The notes under the pieces were generated by a model. That model worked only from the letters and a program-made list of their open reading frames with translations. It was not told the origin of the DNA and searched no databases. This document shows, piece after piece, positions 30,546 to 42,436 of a stretch of DNA of 64,000 bases. A program made the position numbers and the translations under genes. Source of the DNA: Adenophora triphylla var. japonica (Eukaryota; Streptophyta; Magnoliopsida; Asterales; Campanulaceae); assembly GCA_022495995.1 (NCBI GenBank), contig JAFEMH010000074.1, positions 744,001 to 808,000 on the forward strand. The letters are read 5' to 3'. Each line of letters begins with the position of its first letter. Positions within the stretch are counted from its first letter, which is position 1.

Positions 30546-30983
30546 CTGTCACGGATACGCATGCTTTTTGTTTTGTTCTTTCTTCTCCAGTTTGGTCGGA
30601 GGGCCAGTCGTCGGGACTCAATTGATTATTGTACCTGCGGGGGTAAAACAACAACTCCAACGCGCTACACTTGAATAAGCCTATCTTGTTAGCAAAGATT
30701 ACTATATGTTAGCTTGGTTTGCGTGAATCTGTCTGTTCCGGGGAAGCGAACGCAATTATTGGGTTAAAGATCGGCTTTGTCGGGTTTATGTATGGTGTTT
30801 TGGGATCGTTTTAGGTAAGTGTGTATAGTAGGGGTCCTCTCCCGTATATTTTCAGGGGTATGTGTATGAGGGTAAGGGGTATATCGGCGACGGCGAGTCG
30901 GAAAATGCTCTGGGGTAATCACTGCAGGTTTTCCACCACATGCGCTATCAACCAAAGTATGTCGCCCGACATGTCGTGTCTGT
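30546..30983. other. Tat-2 3' region, no feature recognised
   Basis: No gene or repeat recognised, apart from GTCGCCCGACATGTCG and ACGTCGCACGAC at about 30960-31005, which resemble the LTR palindromes of the same element. Confidence 0.5.
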
Positions 30984-32767
30984 TTGGCTTCTTACGTCGC
31001 ACGACTTAGGGAGGCTCGTGACGAGATTCTTTTCAAAGTCGGTCCGGGCTCCGTTCTGGAGTCAGTCTTCTTAGCGAGAAAACCCGGCGGCCCTTATTTG
31101 GCGGATAATCGATTTCTTTGGTCAAGACTAACACTTTTTGCTGCAATGGAACATTATAACCAAGAGATTGCTTCTCGGGAGTGCCAATTTCATCGGGACT
31201 TCGTCGAAATTTGGGGATTTCATCGGAGGCAACATAGAAGTATCATCGACAAGCGGTACAGTATGTCTTGCATTTGGTCCTTGAAAGATTGGAGGGTTGG
31301 CCTGGGATTTGCTTGAGTGCATCACATACGGGATTCCGAGTGTCATGCATTCTCTTTGTCATACAATTACGACCCCAACTATGGAAGACTTCAGGGCGTT
31401 GACAGGCTTGGGTAAGGCGGCCACTGTAGCATTCCCACGGGACAGTCGGTTGGTTGAGGAGCAGCTATCTGACTTTTTATCTCTGCCTGCGGATCAGGTA
31501 TTGCCTATGATTCTGGGTGATGGGTCCATAGATTTGACTCGGATGGCTAGGTTGCGCCTGTCCCGTCCTGATCTGTTTGACCTTTCTACCGCTCTGGATA
31601 TGTTCATGCCGTTCACACCGTCGGCTTACTATTTACTGCGGGTATGTCGGGGTCTGCTCAAGCACTTTGTTGGGGATTGTTAGGCAAATGAGGGTGGCCG
31701 GGGTATAGATTCTCGTCAAATTCGTTACTGCCAAGGAGAGATGGATGTTGTACCACTTCTTCTTTGTTTGAGACTTATCACGGTATTGACGAGGCTAGCG
31801 GGGGATCGGACTTTATGGGAGCGAGCGGCCCCGGCTTGTTATCTCTGTGGTTCTCGAGAGGTTACACCTGATCGGGCCATTACCGGAGGGTCGGACGGCA
31901 ATGCCGTGGGTGACTCGGCCACGCGGTGATGAGGGACGAGGTTGTTGATAGTTGGCATGTGAGGTTGTCACGGTACACGACCAAGCGATCTGAGCTTTTG
32001 GATTCTGCTTGGAATATACGAGACCATGAGAGATATTCCGGGATGGATCGGTAGTAGTCCGGTTGCACTGGTTTGCATGTATCCTCTTTCTGTGTCCCAT
32101 CATTGGTGAGCGGACGGTATAGGTATCCTCGGCGAGATCATACGAGCCTTGAGGGAGAGGCTGGTGGCGATCTTGTTCCGATGTCCATGGCCAGAGCCCC
32201 GGGCTATACGGTTTTCAGCGAGATCTTTTACGGAGGGCTTTCTTCCCACTCGTGTGCTCCTTCGGCGGTCTAGAGGATTTACATTTCGACCACGAGTATA
32301 CGGATTGGTATGAGGAGCATCGGGGTTACGTGCGATTAGCTATAGAGGCTCGCCGCCGGGAATACTTGGGAGCGAGACTCTCTGTCCGGTAGAAATCTCG
32401 AGAGATACGAGGCACGAGGAAACCCGGACAATGTCACCGGCAATCTGCTGGCGACGATTATGAGAGGCAAGAGATCCGGAGAGCTGCTTTAAGGGATGAT
32501 CCGAGAGATGAGAGCTCGCGAGAGGCGTTGCGGCAAGCGAGGATTGCTAGGGCTGCCTTGAGAGGCGGTGCGATTGAACCGCCGGCGCGAGTTATTCTGA
32601 ATTGGGACGGGCTCAAACCGACTTGTTTGACATTCCTAAGCCAAAGACCTCCCGGGGACCGAGAAAGAGGAAGGATAGAGGAGCAAATTCGGGAGCGGGG
32701 ACGAGTATCTAGACACACATTTTCTTTTACTTCGAGAGTTTTGAGACTCTTTTGCTTTATGTCTTGA
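30984..32767 (+). pseudogene. Antisense gene-like region of Tat-2 (plant mobile domain / DUF7745-like)
   Basis: This region reads on the plus strand, opposite to gag-pol. The first segment (30984-31316) starts MASYVARLREARDEI and includes YNQEIASRECQFHRDF. After a frame change near 31295 the second (to 31683) contains LLECITYGIPSVMHSLC, TITTPTMEDFRALTGL and SLPADQVLP. A later segment (about 32270-32767) has DWYEEHRGYVRLAIEARRRE and an Arg/Glu-rich tail. The 'TPTMEDFRALTG' block and the WYEEHR end recall DUF7745/plant-mobile-domain-like proteins that ride on plant retroelements. Some Tat-type elements are known to carry an antisense ORF between pol and 3' LTR. Function unknown; several breaks. 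Confidence 0.55.
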
Positions 32768-33320
32768 GAGTAGGAATTATACGTATGGCCGAGTACCCTT
32801 TGATTACTTAATGCGAGACGAGAATAGATGTTATCAATGTTTTCTTTTATTCGCAACGGTCTTTTTGAGTCAAAAGTAGGCCGTGCTTGAACTCATCAAA
32901 AAGAATATTAACTCAAAATGATCCTTTGAAAAGCCTTGGGGTTTGTAATCAAAACGCATTTTGGTAAAAAGAGATTTTGCGGCAATTTTAGACCGAACCA
33001 CAAGTGGTTGCCTACGTTCCCCTTTTGTAAGAGAACTAAGGGGCTCGGGTCTCCGTAGTTCGACTCAATTGACTTTAGTGTTTAAGAAAGGGGAAGATAG
33101 AAGGGGAAATGGTGCAACCACATTTTTACCTAGACCGCCCTCTTTTGGGTTTTCGGTCTAGTTGGGTATATTCTTTAGCAGGGCGCGTCCCTTATTTTTG
33201 CATGGACTGCCTTTTGAGAGGTTTTCGGTCTCATGCAGGACAATTTTGTTGCGCCTTTATTTATTCATTTTTTTTATTATTTTTTTATATTATTATTTTT
33301 TTTAGAGGGGAAAGACTCGA
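32768..33320 (-). other. Interval between the Tat-2 pol stop and the antisense region
   Basis: No coding signal that I trust. A T-rich run lies at about 33263-33301. Short plus-strand ORFs look like chance. Confidence 0.5.
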
Positions 33321-34458
33321 TCATACAAAATACCTCCGCAACTTATCGCCGTTGACGGGGTGCGAGAAATGGGTTGCCATCCAAGTCGGCATTTGCATAG
33401 CTCCTCAGGAGAATACTTTCTTTACCGAGGCAGTCCGACCCAAATGGGTGCCCACTTGCCCAACGCCTTGCTTTGATTTGAGGGCTTCATTTTAAGAACC
33501 GGATCACCGACTTTGATATCCACAGGTTTCACTTTCTTATCGAAGGCACGGGCCATTCTTCTACGGTATGCCTGTTATGCTCCATGGCTTTTAGTCTGCG
33601 TTCATCTAGCAAAGCCAACTCATTATATCGACTTTGGAGCCATTCGATCTCGTTCACCTCGTTTTCGAGTAAGACCACGAGGGAAGGAATTTCTAACTCA
33701 ATAGGCATGACGGCCTCCATTCCGTAAGTCGAGCATATGGGGTTGCACCGTGGCGGTTCGGATCGAAGTGCGATAGCCCCACAATGCTAAGTGCAACTTT
33801 TACGGCCAATCTCGTCCCAGCTCGGCCATCTTCCTTATGATCCTTTCCAAGTTCTTGTTGGCGGCTTCAACGGCACCGTTTGTACGTGGCTGTACGGTGA
33901 AGATTTGTGGCGCTTGACTACGTATTCGGTGAGCAACCGATCGGTTTCTCCCTCGAAATGAGTGCCATTGTCGAAATAATCTCGTTCGGGACCCCATAGC
34001 GGCGAAGATCTGTTCTTTTATGAATCGGGCAACCTTCTTGGCGGTGAGCACTTTATAAGATGCGGCTTCTACCCATTTTGTGAAGTAATCCACGGCCACT
34101 AGTACAAATGCATGCCCATTGCTCCCGGGCGGAGAAATCTTCCCAATGACATCAATACCCCATGTTGCGAAGGGCCACGGAGTTGTCATACGGTATAAGT
34201 CGTGAGGCGGGATGTGGTTCGATTGGAAAATCTTTGGCACTTGTCACGGAGTCCGCACGAAATGGATGCAATCTGTCTCCATAGTGATCCGAAGTAACCC
34301 GGCTGATGATGCTATGCATGAGGGATCGAGCGTTCATATGAGGTCCGCGAGCACCGTTGTGAACGTCTTCCATTACTCTTTGAGCCTTTTCTTTGCGATG
34401 CGAGTAGGAGCGGACAACCTTCTCTTTTCTTCCATAGTTCATTGCCGAGTATGACATA
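33321..34458 (-). pseudogene. Integrase of Tat-2
   Basis: Minus strand: a stretch around IPPHDLYRMTTPWPFATWGIDVIG (first catalytic D), VLVAVDYFTKWVEA, then a frame break where DNG is expected (about 33960), then NGAVEAANKNLERIIRKM with the catalytic E. The C-terminus (33720 leftward) reads YNELALLDERRLKAMEHN, then in other frames a WAPNWVGPY-like motif and NGDKLRRYF before a stop at 33321-33323. Integrase catalyses cDNA insertion in the nucleus. Several small indels break the frame. Confidence 0.85.
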
Positions 34459-35223
34459 TTGCGGCGACAGTCTCTTTAGGGCACAGAAGCTTTTGGCATG
34501 TACTCTTTTTGAATCTCCTTCTTGATCCACGGGGAAAGGATGCTTCCCCATACTTGAGGTATTGAAAGATCGATTGTACCACGGTTCAGACGGCCTCGAT
34601 CTCAATCTCACAACAATATGCGGGATTTTCTCTTCTGCCGACCACGAAAGGCTTGATTAATTTTCCTTACGGGATTTCCATCAAAGAGGCTAAGGTAGCC
34701 GAGCATCTGCGAATCTGTTCTTGTCCGCGGTAAGAATTGGAATGATACTTCCTTGAATTGGCCGACAAGTTACGCGATGTAAGCATGGTACTTACGGAGA
34801 CATGGGTCTATAATTTTCCATTTGTTGGCGGCACTGGTTGATTATCAATTGGGAATCGCCGAACACTTCCAATTCTTCCACATGTCGCTCAAGGGCGGCT
34901 TCTAGACCGGCTATGCAAGCTTCGTACTCGTTTGCATTGTTGGTGGCCAGAAATTCAACTTGATTGCTATGGGAGTATGCACATCGTTCGGGTCTATCAA
35001 GACCATTCCAATGCCATTTCCTTTCTTGTTAGCTTGCTCCATCAAAGAATAAGCGCCACTTGTTTCCGCTTTCTATAGTGAGGATCCCTTCATCTGGAAG
35101 CTGGAGGTCCGGCCCTTGATCTTGTCTTGGGGAATTGACCAAGCCCAGTGCGCAAATGCACGCCCTTTGATCGATTTGCGAATCACATATTTGATGTCGA
35201 ATTACGCCGGGAAGAAAGTCCAT
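34459..35223 (-). pseudogene. Second (archaeal-type) RNase H of Tat-2
   Basis: From 35223: GNKWRLFFDGAS (first Asp), then in shifted frames NEYEACIAGLEAALE (catalytic Glu) and VEELEVFGDSQLII (Asp). These are the residues of the extra RNase H found in Tat-lineage elements between the RT-linked RNase H and integrase. The domain would remove RNA from the RNA:DNA hybrid. At least two frame changes occur. Confidence 0.8.
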
Positions 35224-36560
35224 TTTGCCAATCGGGTGGAGATGTTTCCTCTGTCACCTTGGAATAGATATACGATCGGATCCATCTTGGAGACTAAGTG
35301 TACGGTGTGGGACGGCATATAGTGTTTTAGCTTTCCAACTACCCATACCAAGGCTGCGCAAGTCTTCTCGAGGGCGAGTAATTCACTTCACTCCCTTGGA
35401 ATTTACGGTGACGAAATAGATGGCATTCTCAATCTTTGAATCCTTCTTTTCTTGTGCTAGCATAGCCCCGATAGCTGTGTCAGTATCGAGATATAGAAGT
35501 AAAGGCTTGTCTCCATGAGGTGGGCGAGAGAATGGGAGGATTGACGAGGTAGGCTTTGATCCTTTCAAAAGCTAGGCGGCATTCCTCGTTCCGAGACCAC
35601 TTCTGATTCTTCTTTAGCGGCTTGAAGATCGGCTCACATATGGTGGTCAATTGGTTGACGAACACTGCGATGTATTGCGGGCGACCCATGAATCCTTTTA
35701 CTTCGAGAGACGGTTACGGCGGCTTCATTTCAATAATCGCCTTAACTTTCACAGGATCTATTTCAATGCCGCGCTCGGTGACCATGTATCCCGAGAACTT
35801 TACCTCGAATAACCCCGAATGTACACTTGGCGGGTTCGGTCTCATGGAGTGTTCTCGGAGTACGGTAAAGAATTTCCTCAAATCAATGAAATCTTTGTCC
35901 GTCGATCCTTTCGAATGAATAATCATGTCATCCACATACACTTCAATCTCCCGGTGGATCATGTCGTGGAAGAGGGTAGTGGCTTGCTCTACGATAGGTA
36001 GCCCGGCGTTCTTCAAGCCAAATGGCATTGCTTGTGTAACAATAAGTACCCGTGGGGTTGTAAATGCCGTCTTGTCTTGATCCTCTTGACCATCTTAATC
36101 TGGTTGTAACCCGCAAAACCATCAACGAAAGATTTGACCTCGAAGTTCGCGGTTGCATCCACTAGCATGTCAATGTTGGGCAAAGGGAAGTCATCTTTAG
36201 GACTAGCCTTATTGAGGTCTCGGAAATCTACGCGAGACTCGAACCTTTCCATTTGCTTTGGTAGTGTTACGATGTTCGCCAACCGGGTCGGATATTCAAT
36301 TACTTTGATGAAGCCTACCCGTAGGAGTTTTCAATTTCCTCTTTCACTTGTAATGACCATTCGGGTTTTATCCGCCTCAATTTACGCTTGGCCAGGCTTG
36401 ATTTACGGATCCCGAGGTATTCGGTGTTCCACAATAGAAGCATCCGGCCCGGCATATCTTTGTAGGACCAAGCGAACACATCCACAAATTCCTTGAGCAA
36501 TTCAATCAAAGCAACCCGCTCATCTCAGGAGAAGAAGCTACCAATCTGCGTTTCTTTGGG
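35224..36560 (-). pseudogene. Reverse transcriptase and RT-linked RNase H of Tat-2
   Basis: The order is LLKEFVDVFAWSYKDMPG (36509 region), FRDLNKASPKDDFPLPNID and FVDGFAGYNQIKM (36282 segment), MPFGLKNAG and VYVDDMIIHSK with the catalytic YVDD (36028 segment). SGYMVTERGIEIDP and MGRPQYIAVFVNQLTTICEPIF follow, then LLLYLDTDTAIGAMLAQE of the RNase H-like connection (35568 segment). All key RT blocks are present but need frame changes near 36300, 36030, 35715 and 35480. The plus-strand ORFs across the region are shadows. Confidence 0.88.
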
Positions 36561-37650
36561 TTCTTCGGTGTTCCCAAGTTCCTGTTGTTAATACCTCGTC
36601 GGCGGCTTGGGCCCGGCTTTCCTTTTGCTCACAAGTCTGTTTTGAATCTTTTTCTAAAAATTGTTCATCGATTAAGTCTGCATTATCTTCAATTGAATTA
36701 GGCTTAATTATTTTTAAATCTTGATGATTATTTTTCGTTAAGCATTCAATTGTTAAATTGGCAATCACGGGGTACTCGGAAAGATCAACCACTTTATTTA
36801 GAGCAAAGGGAAATACGGTGTTTACAACTCGAAGACGGTCTTCAGTCGTGAGGACATCGAGACCGGTCGAAGACTCAAACTCTATGACAAGAGACTCGGG
36901 AGGCGGCTCAAGATACGGGGGTGAATTTAGACTTGGAAGGACAAGGACGGGGTTTGAGCCCTAGCTTTTCAATCATAGTCTCTTTGTCGGCGACCGGTCC
37001 CGGAACGAAGTCCGGTTACGCAACGGTCCTTACTGCGGCGGTCTCCGGCTTGACTATCTCCACATTAGATTCCTTCCCGAATTCTAGCATAGCTATCACT
37101 TCCTTTGTCGAGAGGAAAGTCAATCGGATCAATCGGCTCCTTAGCACCATCTCTCATTTACGCGAGACGTACCGCTGCGGGTTCGACGGCCCTGTTCTTC
37201 AAACAAATCTGCTAACTCTCCATCAATATCTGCGGGGTCGGCACCAAATTTTACATATTGTGGGTTCATCCAAGTCAAGCTTTTCAAGCGATTCTCACAT
37301 TCGGGTCCCCGAAGTGGTAGTTGCTCTCGTAGGTGGCGGTCACACCTTGTCTTTTGGGCAAATTATCAAACATTTCTTTCATCGGATTCGGCTATTGGCG
37401 AACCTCTGGATCATCTTCATTCTTTCTCTGCTGGAGTAAGCTTTGGCTCGGGACAAACAAACATATCTCCATCCTCTCGACAAAGTGCTTATTCGAGAGA
37501 CCAGCGTATGGGCGCATTTCGGGCCTCTTGTACTTTCTACCGGCTGCGAGAGGTCATCTTCTCTTTGAAAGCCTCGGTTTTGTCATACACCTTATCTTCC
37601 TTAGTCACGGCATACCCCGGACCTTGCCTATTTCTCTTGGCTGCTGGCAA
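36561..37650 (-). pseudogene. Protease-RT linker of Tat-2
   Basis: One acidic minus-strand segment (36792-36538) reads DLSEYPVIANLTIECLTKNN and is rich in Asp and Glu. The rest is broken. Plus-strand ORFs at 36921-37439 and 37333-37719 overlap it but show no known motif. Related Ogre elements have an intron around this place; I see no convincing splice pair here. Confidence 0.45.
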
Positions 37651-38480
37651 CACAAGCCTACACGGTCCCTGTTGGCGTTTTCCCGGCCCAGGACCGGGGA
37701 TATAGCTCATACCTCTTAGCATTTTCAACACGGGAGGAATCTTGTACGAAGATGTCGTCAAGTCTATAGTACGAGACTTGCCCCTTAGGTTTCTCGATTG
37801 TGAATCCGGCGAGCATTGGATTTTCTTGGTCAAGCTTGATCTCCATTGCTTGGTAAGGTATTTGCGTTGGTTTCTCCGATTGTAACACTATCACCATAGA
37901 TGGTTGTCGGCCTCCCTCTTGTACAAACTTTAAGCATTGGTGAAGCGTAGAAGCTACGGCTCCAATCTCGTGGATCCGGGGTCTACCCAATAATGCGAGA
38001 ACGTAACGGGAATGTCTATAACCTGAAACTCCACCATCATTTCCTTGCCTCCAAACATCGGATTAAGGGAGACTATCCCTAACACTTTGCCGGGATGTTG
38101 AATCATAAGCCTTTATGGTGCGGTTAGAGGGTTTGAGGTTACGCGCGTTGATGTCCAACATACTCATCATTTTGGCGGGGAGCACATTCATGGGCTGATC
38201 CATTATCTATCAACACATGGGGAATCAACCGTCCCTCCGGAGGCACCGTAATGTGTAAGGATTCGTTATGTTTCGCACCGTAAGCGGGCAAGTCAAGATG
38301 CGTGAAAGTAATGATATTCCCATGCGAGCCGTTCCAATCAAGCGACATGCTTCATGCGGGGTAGCGTTGACGGATACCTTTGTCTTGGATAAGGCTTCTT
38401 CCGGCTTTAATTTGTGAGGGTAGGAGGATGTAAGTAAGGACCACAAAGAAATATCGGCTTGCGTTCTTTTCAAGCTGCGT
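37651..38480 (-). pseudogene. Protease of Tat-2
   Basis: The minus frames give LWSLLTSSYPHKLKPEEAL, HGNIITFTHLDLPAYGAKHN and PHVLIDNGSA, the aspartic protease active site. After breaks, LLGRPRIHEIGAVASTLHQC, KPTQIPYQAMEIKL and PKGQVSYYRLDDIFV follow (37990-37658 segment). It lines up with the second protease-like domain of Tat-1a (1-585) block by block, and here the D-N-G-S is intact. Frameshifts near 38170 and 38000 inactivate it. Confidence 0.8.
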
Positions 38481-39250
38481 CGGTATCGGGTCTTCTGAAC
38501 TTCTTCGTCTAGCTTGTGAGGATTACGAGAGGGGCGAGGGTTAGAGCACATAGCTGCTTTCCCTTTTCCGAGATGGATCTGGATTACTTACTCCCAACAT
38601 TCTTCTGAGCGCGTCAACAGTTAACTTCTTGCTTTGGTCATCAACCACGAACTCTTTGCTAGCTTCCTTGAGTTACGATAATGTTAGCGGGACGAGTGAT
38701 TGCGGTATGGCCAAGCCGCTTGTCGTATCTCATTAATGGTCAAAGGTGTTTCCCAACTAGCCGCTATTACGAGTTCCTCCAAGGAGATTGGGGATTCTCT
38801 AGGAGTCATTGAAGATATAGCATTAACAATCGGGCGCTCTTCGTAATCATCAAATTCAACAATATTATTCACATCATGTAAATCATCGAGATACGAGAAC
38901 ATAACGAAGTTATCTTTCATTTCATCGAACGAGGAAATTACATCGGTTTCGACCCCATTACATCCATTGCTATCATCCCCAACTACGGGTTCCCCAAATT
39001 CTAATACATTAACAAAATAATCATTCTCAAAGTCAATAAGGTTCACATTCTTTGTTCGGCGAGAGGATTGTTGACAATATTCGGGCGAGGAGATTTTTCT
39101 ATCTTCTTGTCGTCCACTAAACCCTGGATTATCTTCTTGAGAGTCAAACGGGGAGTTCGTAGTGTGCCACAGGAAATTGGTGGAAACGGCAATACTTGCT
39201 AGCATCCATGTGAGGATTAGGGCGGACGGGGTGTAGTTCTCGATGGCTTT
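38481..39250 (-). pseudogene. Gag-protease linker of Tat-2
   Basis: A long acidic minus ORF (39205-38684) with DFENDYFVNVLEFGEPVVGD, FVMFSYLDDLHDVNNIVEF and LTINEIRQAAWP. It is rich in Asp, Asn and Val, and no enzyme domain is recognised. Its end resembles the block upstream of the second protease in Tat-1a. Confidence 0.6.
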
Positions 39251-41115
39251 ATCATGCCGGTTCGTAGCAAACCGTTAAAAACTTCCTCCGTTGACATACC
39301 CAAATCATCAAACCTCGGTTGTGGCTTAAAGGAAGCCTCATCACATTACGCATGTTGTTACTTCCTTTTTGAAGATTATTGATACTATTATCTTTGGCCG
39401 GTTCTCTTCCTCTCGGCGCCATTCTTTGAGACAGGATTGGATGCCCGATATCGGTAACTTCCACCCTTTGTTGTTGTTAGTGGTGTTTGCACTTGGAGTT
39501 TGGTTGAACAACTTATTCTCACTCCTTGCTCCCATCCCCACCATCTCTCGCAGATCTGGGTACCATCCTTTCCCAATGGCTTCTCTAAGTCTTTGGCTTA
39601 ACACATGATAGAAAGATGTCCTTACGGTCTTGGAGGATTGGCTCCGATAACTCGTTGAGCTTAGCATTCCAACGCTTGTAGAATTACGTGATTGACTCAT
39701 CCGACTTACGAATTGTCCCCACTAGATCATCCGCGTGGTACGCCACTCTAAATTACCCTTGTACTTCTCCGGGAAGGCTTACGTTATCGACTCCAAGTAG
39801 TACGGCATTCTTGCTTCAAAGCTAAAAACCATGTAAGTGCCGATCCTTTCAAAGTTAGGTGGAAGTGGGAAGCCATGAATTCGGGAGTGCACCCCATTGC
39901 CCCCATTGTCATCACATAAGTGTCTACATGCGTCTTTGGACGGGCGGTACCATCAAAATCCGGCTTGGGCATCTTAAACTTGTGCGGCAAAGGTGTCACT
40001 TGGGCGGGATCCACGACTTTAAGACCACTAGAACCCACGGTTAATCTGTCAATCTGTTGTTGCATACATTTGACAAAGCGGCTACTTACGGTGCCAAACT
40101 TGAAGTCGAGGAATTGCGGGAGCCACCGTTGACGACGGTATTGGGAAATCAGAATTAGGTCCCACGGGCAAGCGGTTGGTGGAAGACCAAAAGTACTAGG
40201 AATTCCAATATTCTTTGTCCAACAAGCTAATCGAGCTCGGAATCTTGTTCCCATACATATCATAACCGTTGAATTGTCTAGAGATTACGGGAGTTGTATT
40301 GCGCCGGTGACTTTTGTGCGACCAAAAGAAGATAATCTGGCGACACACGGAGGCGAGTAAGGGGTGGAACCATAAATATGCCGAGTAAGGGTGGAACATC
40401 TTCTTTGGTTGAGAAAAAGCTTGTCTTGAGTGCAGGCTACTTTGGTACCTTGAGACAACATCTGAACTATACGATTTCACGAGCCGGTGCGGCCATTCTG
40501 CGAACACCATGCTTGAACACCACGATAACCATCCGGATACACATTGTGCGAAATTTGGGAAAAGGCTGGTTGGCGAGGTCCATCTTTGGCGTAGTCTTTG
40601 GAGCATTAGGAGTTGGAGAAGCGGTGAGATCAAAGAAATTTGTGGGCCGGCCGTCATTTCTGGCGACACCTTCTTTGGATAACACTGGCCATACCCTTGA
40701 GAAGGCGGGGAATGAGTCTTCCTTGGTCACTTGCCACCATTCTGTAGAAGCTACTTGATCGAGAATGCTTGAACGTAATTCAGGGGGAGGCATCGTATTG
40801 TAGCTAAATTTGGTTTGGGTGAGCGGTGAAGCGGATCCGATTTCGTTGTGGCTATCTTAGTAATCTCTTCGTAGGAACCATCCTCCCGACGAAGTACCGC
40901 AATCCCTTTGGCTCTCATAGCTTCTACGAATCGGTTGTGAGCTTCTTCTTCACGAGACTTGGCATTTTGAACTAAGAGACAAGCCTCACGCTCCCGAGCT
41001 AGAGCGGCTTCGGCATCACCCTCAATTCTTCCGTAGTCATCTCATTCAAACTTGTCGACCCATGTCCTTTGAGCCTCCGGCGGGCGAGCGAAAAAACATC
41101 TCCATTGCCGGCCAT
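39251..41115 (-). pseudogene. Gag of Tat-2
   Basis: The likely start ATG is at 41115 (MAGNGDVFSLARRRLKGHG), followed by an Ala/Glu/Arg-rich coiled-coil-like stretch in a shifted frame (about 41040-40930, AREREACLLVQNAKSREEE). The capsid-like core lies at about 40000-39784: FKMPKPDFDGTARPKTHVDTY, MASHFHLTLKGSALTWFLALK. The segment then passes through FYKRWNAKLNEL-type sequence near 39680 and ends in ORFs at 39700-39340. At least four frame changes are needed. The start is chosen as the first Met after the leader that leads into coding-like sequence. Confidence 0.7.
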
Positions 41116-42416
41116 TTCGATTCTAAACCAACCGACCTTTGCTTGTACACGGATTAAACGACCTCCCGAAACAGAGATGAGCGGACCCGACTCGCCGTAG
41201 GCTGCGAGGTGTAGAGAGGGGTTTATAAGGTGCTTGAAAGGAAAATTTTTCTTTTTTTTTTTTTTTTACGGGAGAGGGAAAGAAACGGGACGAGACTCAC
41301 GCAAACACAAATTTATTTATGTTCAAGTATAAATCGGTATTTTAAATCCTAAATACGGTTGGGAAAGGATAAGCCTTTATTCATGCTAACTATGCCTCGG
41401 GGAACCTAGTGACGCGACGTTCGAATTACATCAAATGTCTTGTTTTGAAACATATAATAGGTAATGATACCTAACCAAACCCTAACATCTTTATGGAACG
41501 AAGAGGTTCGTCCAAATTTCTAAGGAAATTTGGGCAGCATAACGGGTCTTTTCGAAGAATTTCGAAGAAAAATCCGGCATGACCTCTCGTCGGTACATGT
41601 TGGCAATGCGGCATGACCTCTCGTTTAGAACAGGCCACGAGAGTGACATGTTCCCACGTGAAATCATGTTGCATTTGGCAACATGCCCACAAGGTATGAG
41701 GTTTTGGGAGAAGGTATAAGAATCTATGATATTTTTCAAAAACAATTAATTTTGTTGTAATGAAAACATCGTATCAAAAACCAACCGTGGGTAAGGTTTA
41801 GTGTGGTGCCACCTATAACGCACTAGGGGTTTAGGTTTGATTTCGGGCGCTCAAGCGTAGGCGAATTTCATGGCCGTCCGCGATGCCGTCAATCGCACCC
41901 GAGGGTTCTAAATCTAAGTGATGTAGTGTGCGGATGACTAATTCGTTTATTTGCAAAAAACAAGATTTTTTTTATTTTTTATTTGTTTTTTTTTTTAAGA
42001 AGAAAACACACACCCTCACACAAGGCAAACAGGGAACAATAACCAAATGAGTCACGCTTTGGTCCAAGGGGTGCCCTCAAACCCGGTCTTCGATGATGCA
42101 TTCGGTGGCCACCTCTTGTCGCGTGACACGGGACAACCGAGAGACAAAGGTGTCGCACGACTCGGGTGGTCAGCGAACCGGCGGCTCCTCAAATCATCAA
42201 ATCAGCCCCTGTTTTACCATATCAAGAGCAACACAGAGATACTAATGCACAACAAATGACCACAAGCACAAAGGGCTCACAAGTTCCATAATCAACAAAA
42301 TGTAGGTATCACAAATGATTATCGAATAATGTACACAACATGGATGTATTGGATGTCTTTTGACTAAACGAAAGCTTGACCCACTTAACACTTGAAAAAC
42401 AGGTTTTCAAGTGAAT
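41116..42416 (-). other. Tat-2 leader
   Basis: Untranslated region between PBS and gag. It has T/A runs at about 41249-41268 and 41956-41998, and GTCGCGTGACAC/GTCGCACGAC palindromes near 42118-42161 like those of the LTR. ORFs at 41471-41745 are unsupported. Confidence 0.6.
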
Positions 42417-42434
42417 TCCCCAGCGGAGTCGCCC
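42417..42434 (-). promoter_or_regulatory. Primer-binding site of Tat-2
   Basis: Minus strand GGGCGACTCCGCTGGGGA, two bases from the LTR end. It corresponds to TGGCCACTCTGCTGGGGA of Tat-1a, so the first base may be a T-to-G change. Confidence 0.75.
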
Positions 42435-42436
42435 TT

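Noticed and set aside
36921..37719. Plus-strand proteins of 172 and 128 residues in Tat-2
   Set aside because: They overlap protease and linker coding on the minus strand and show no motif; GC composition of the element favours chance ORFs.
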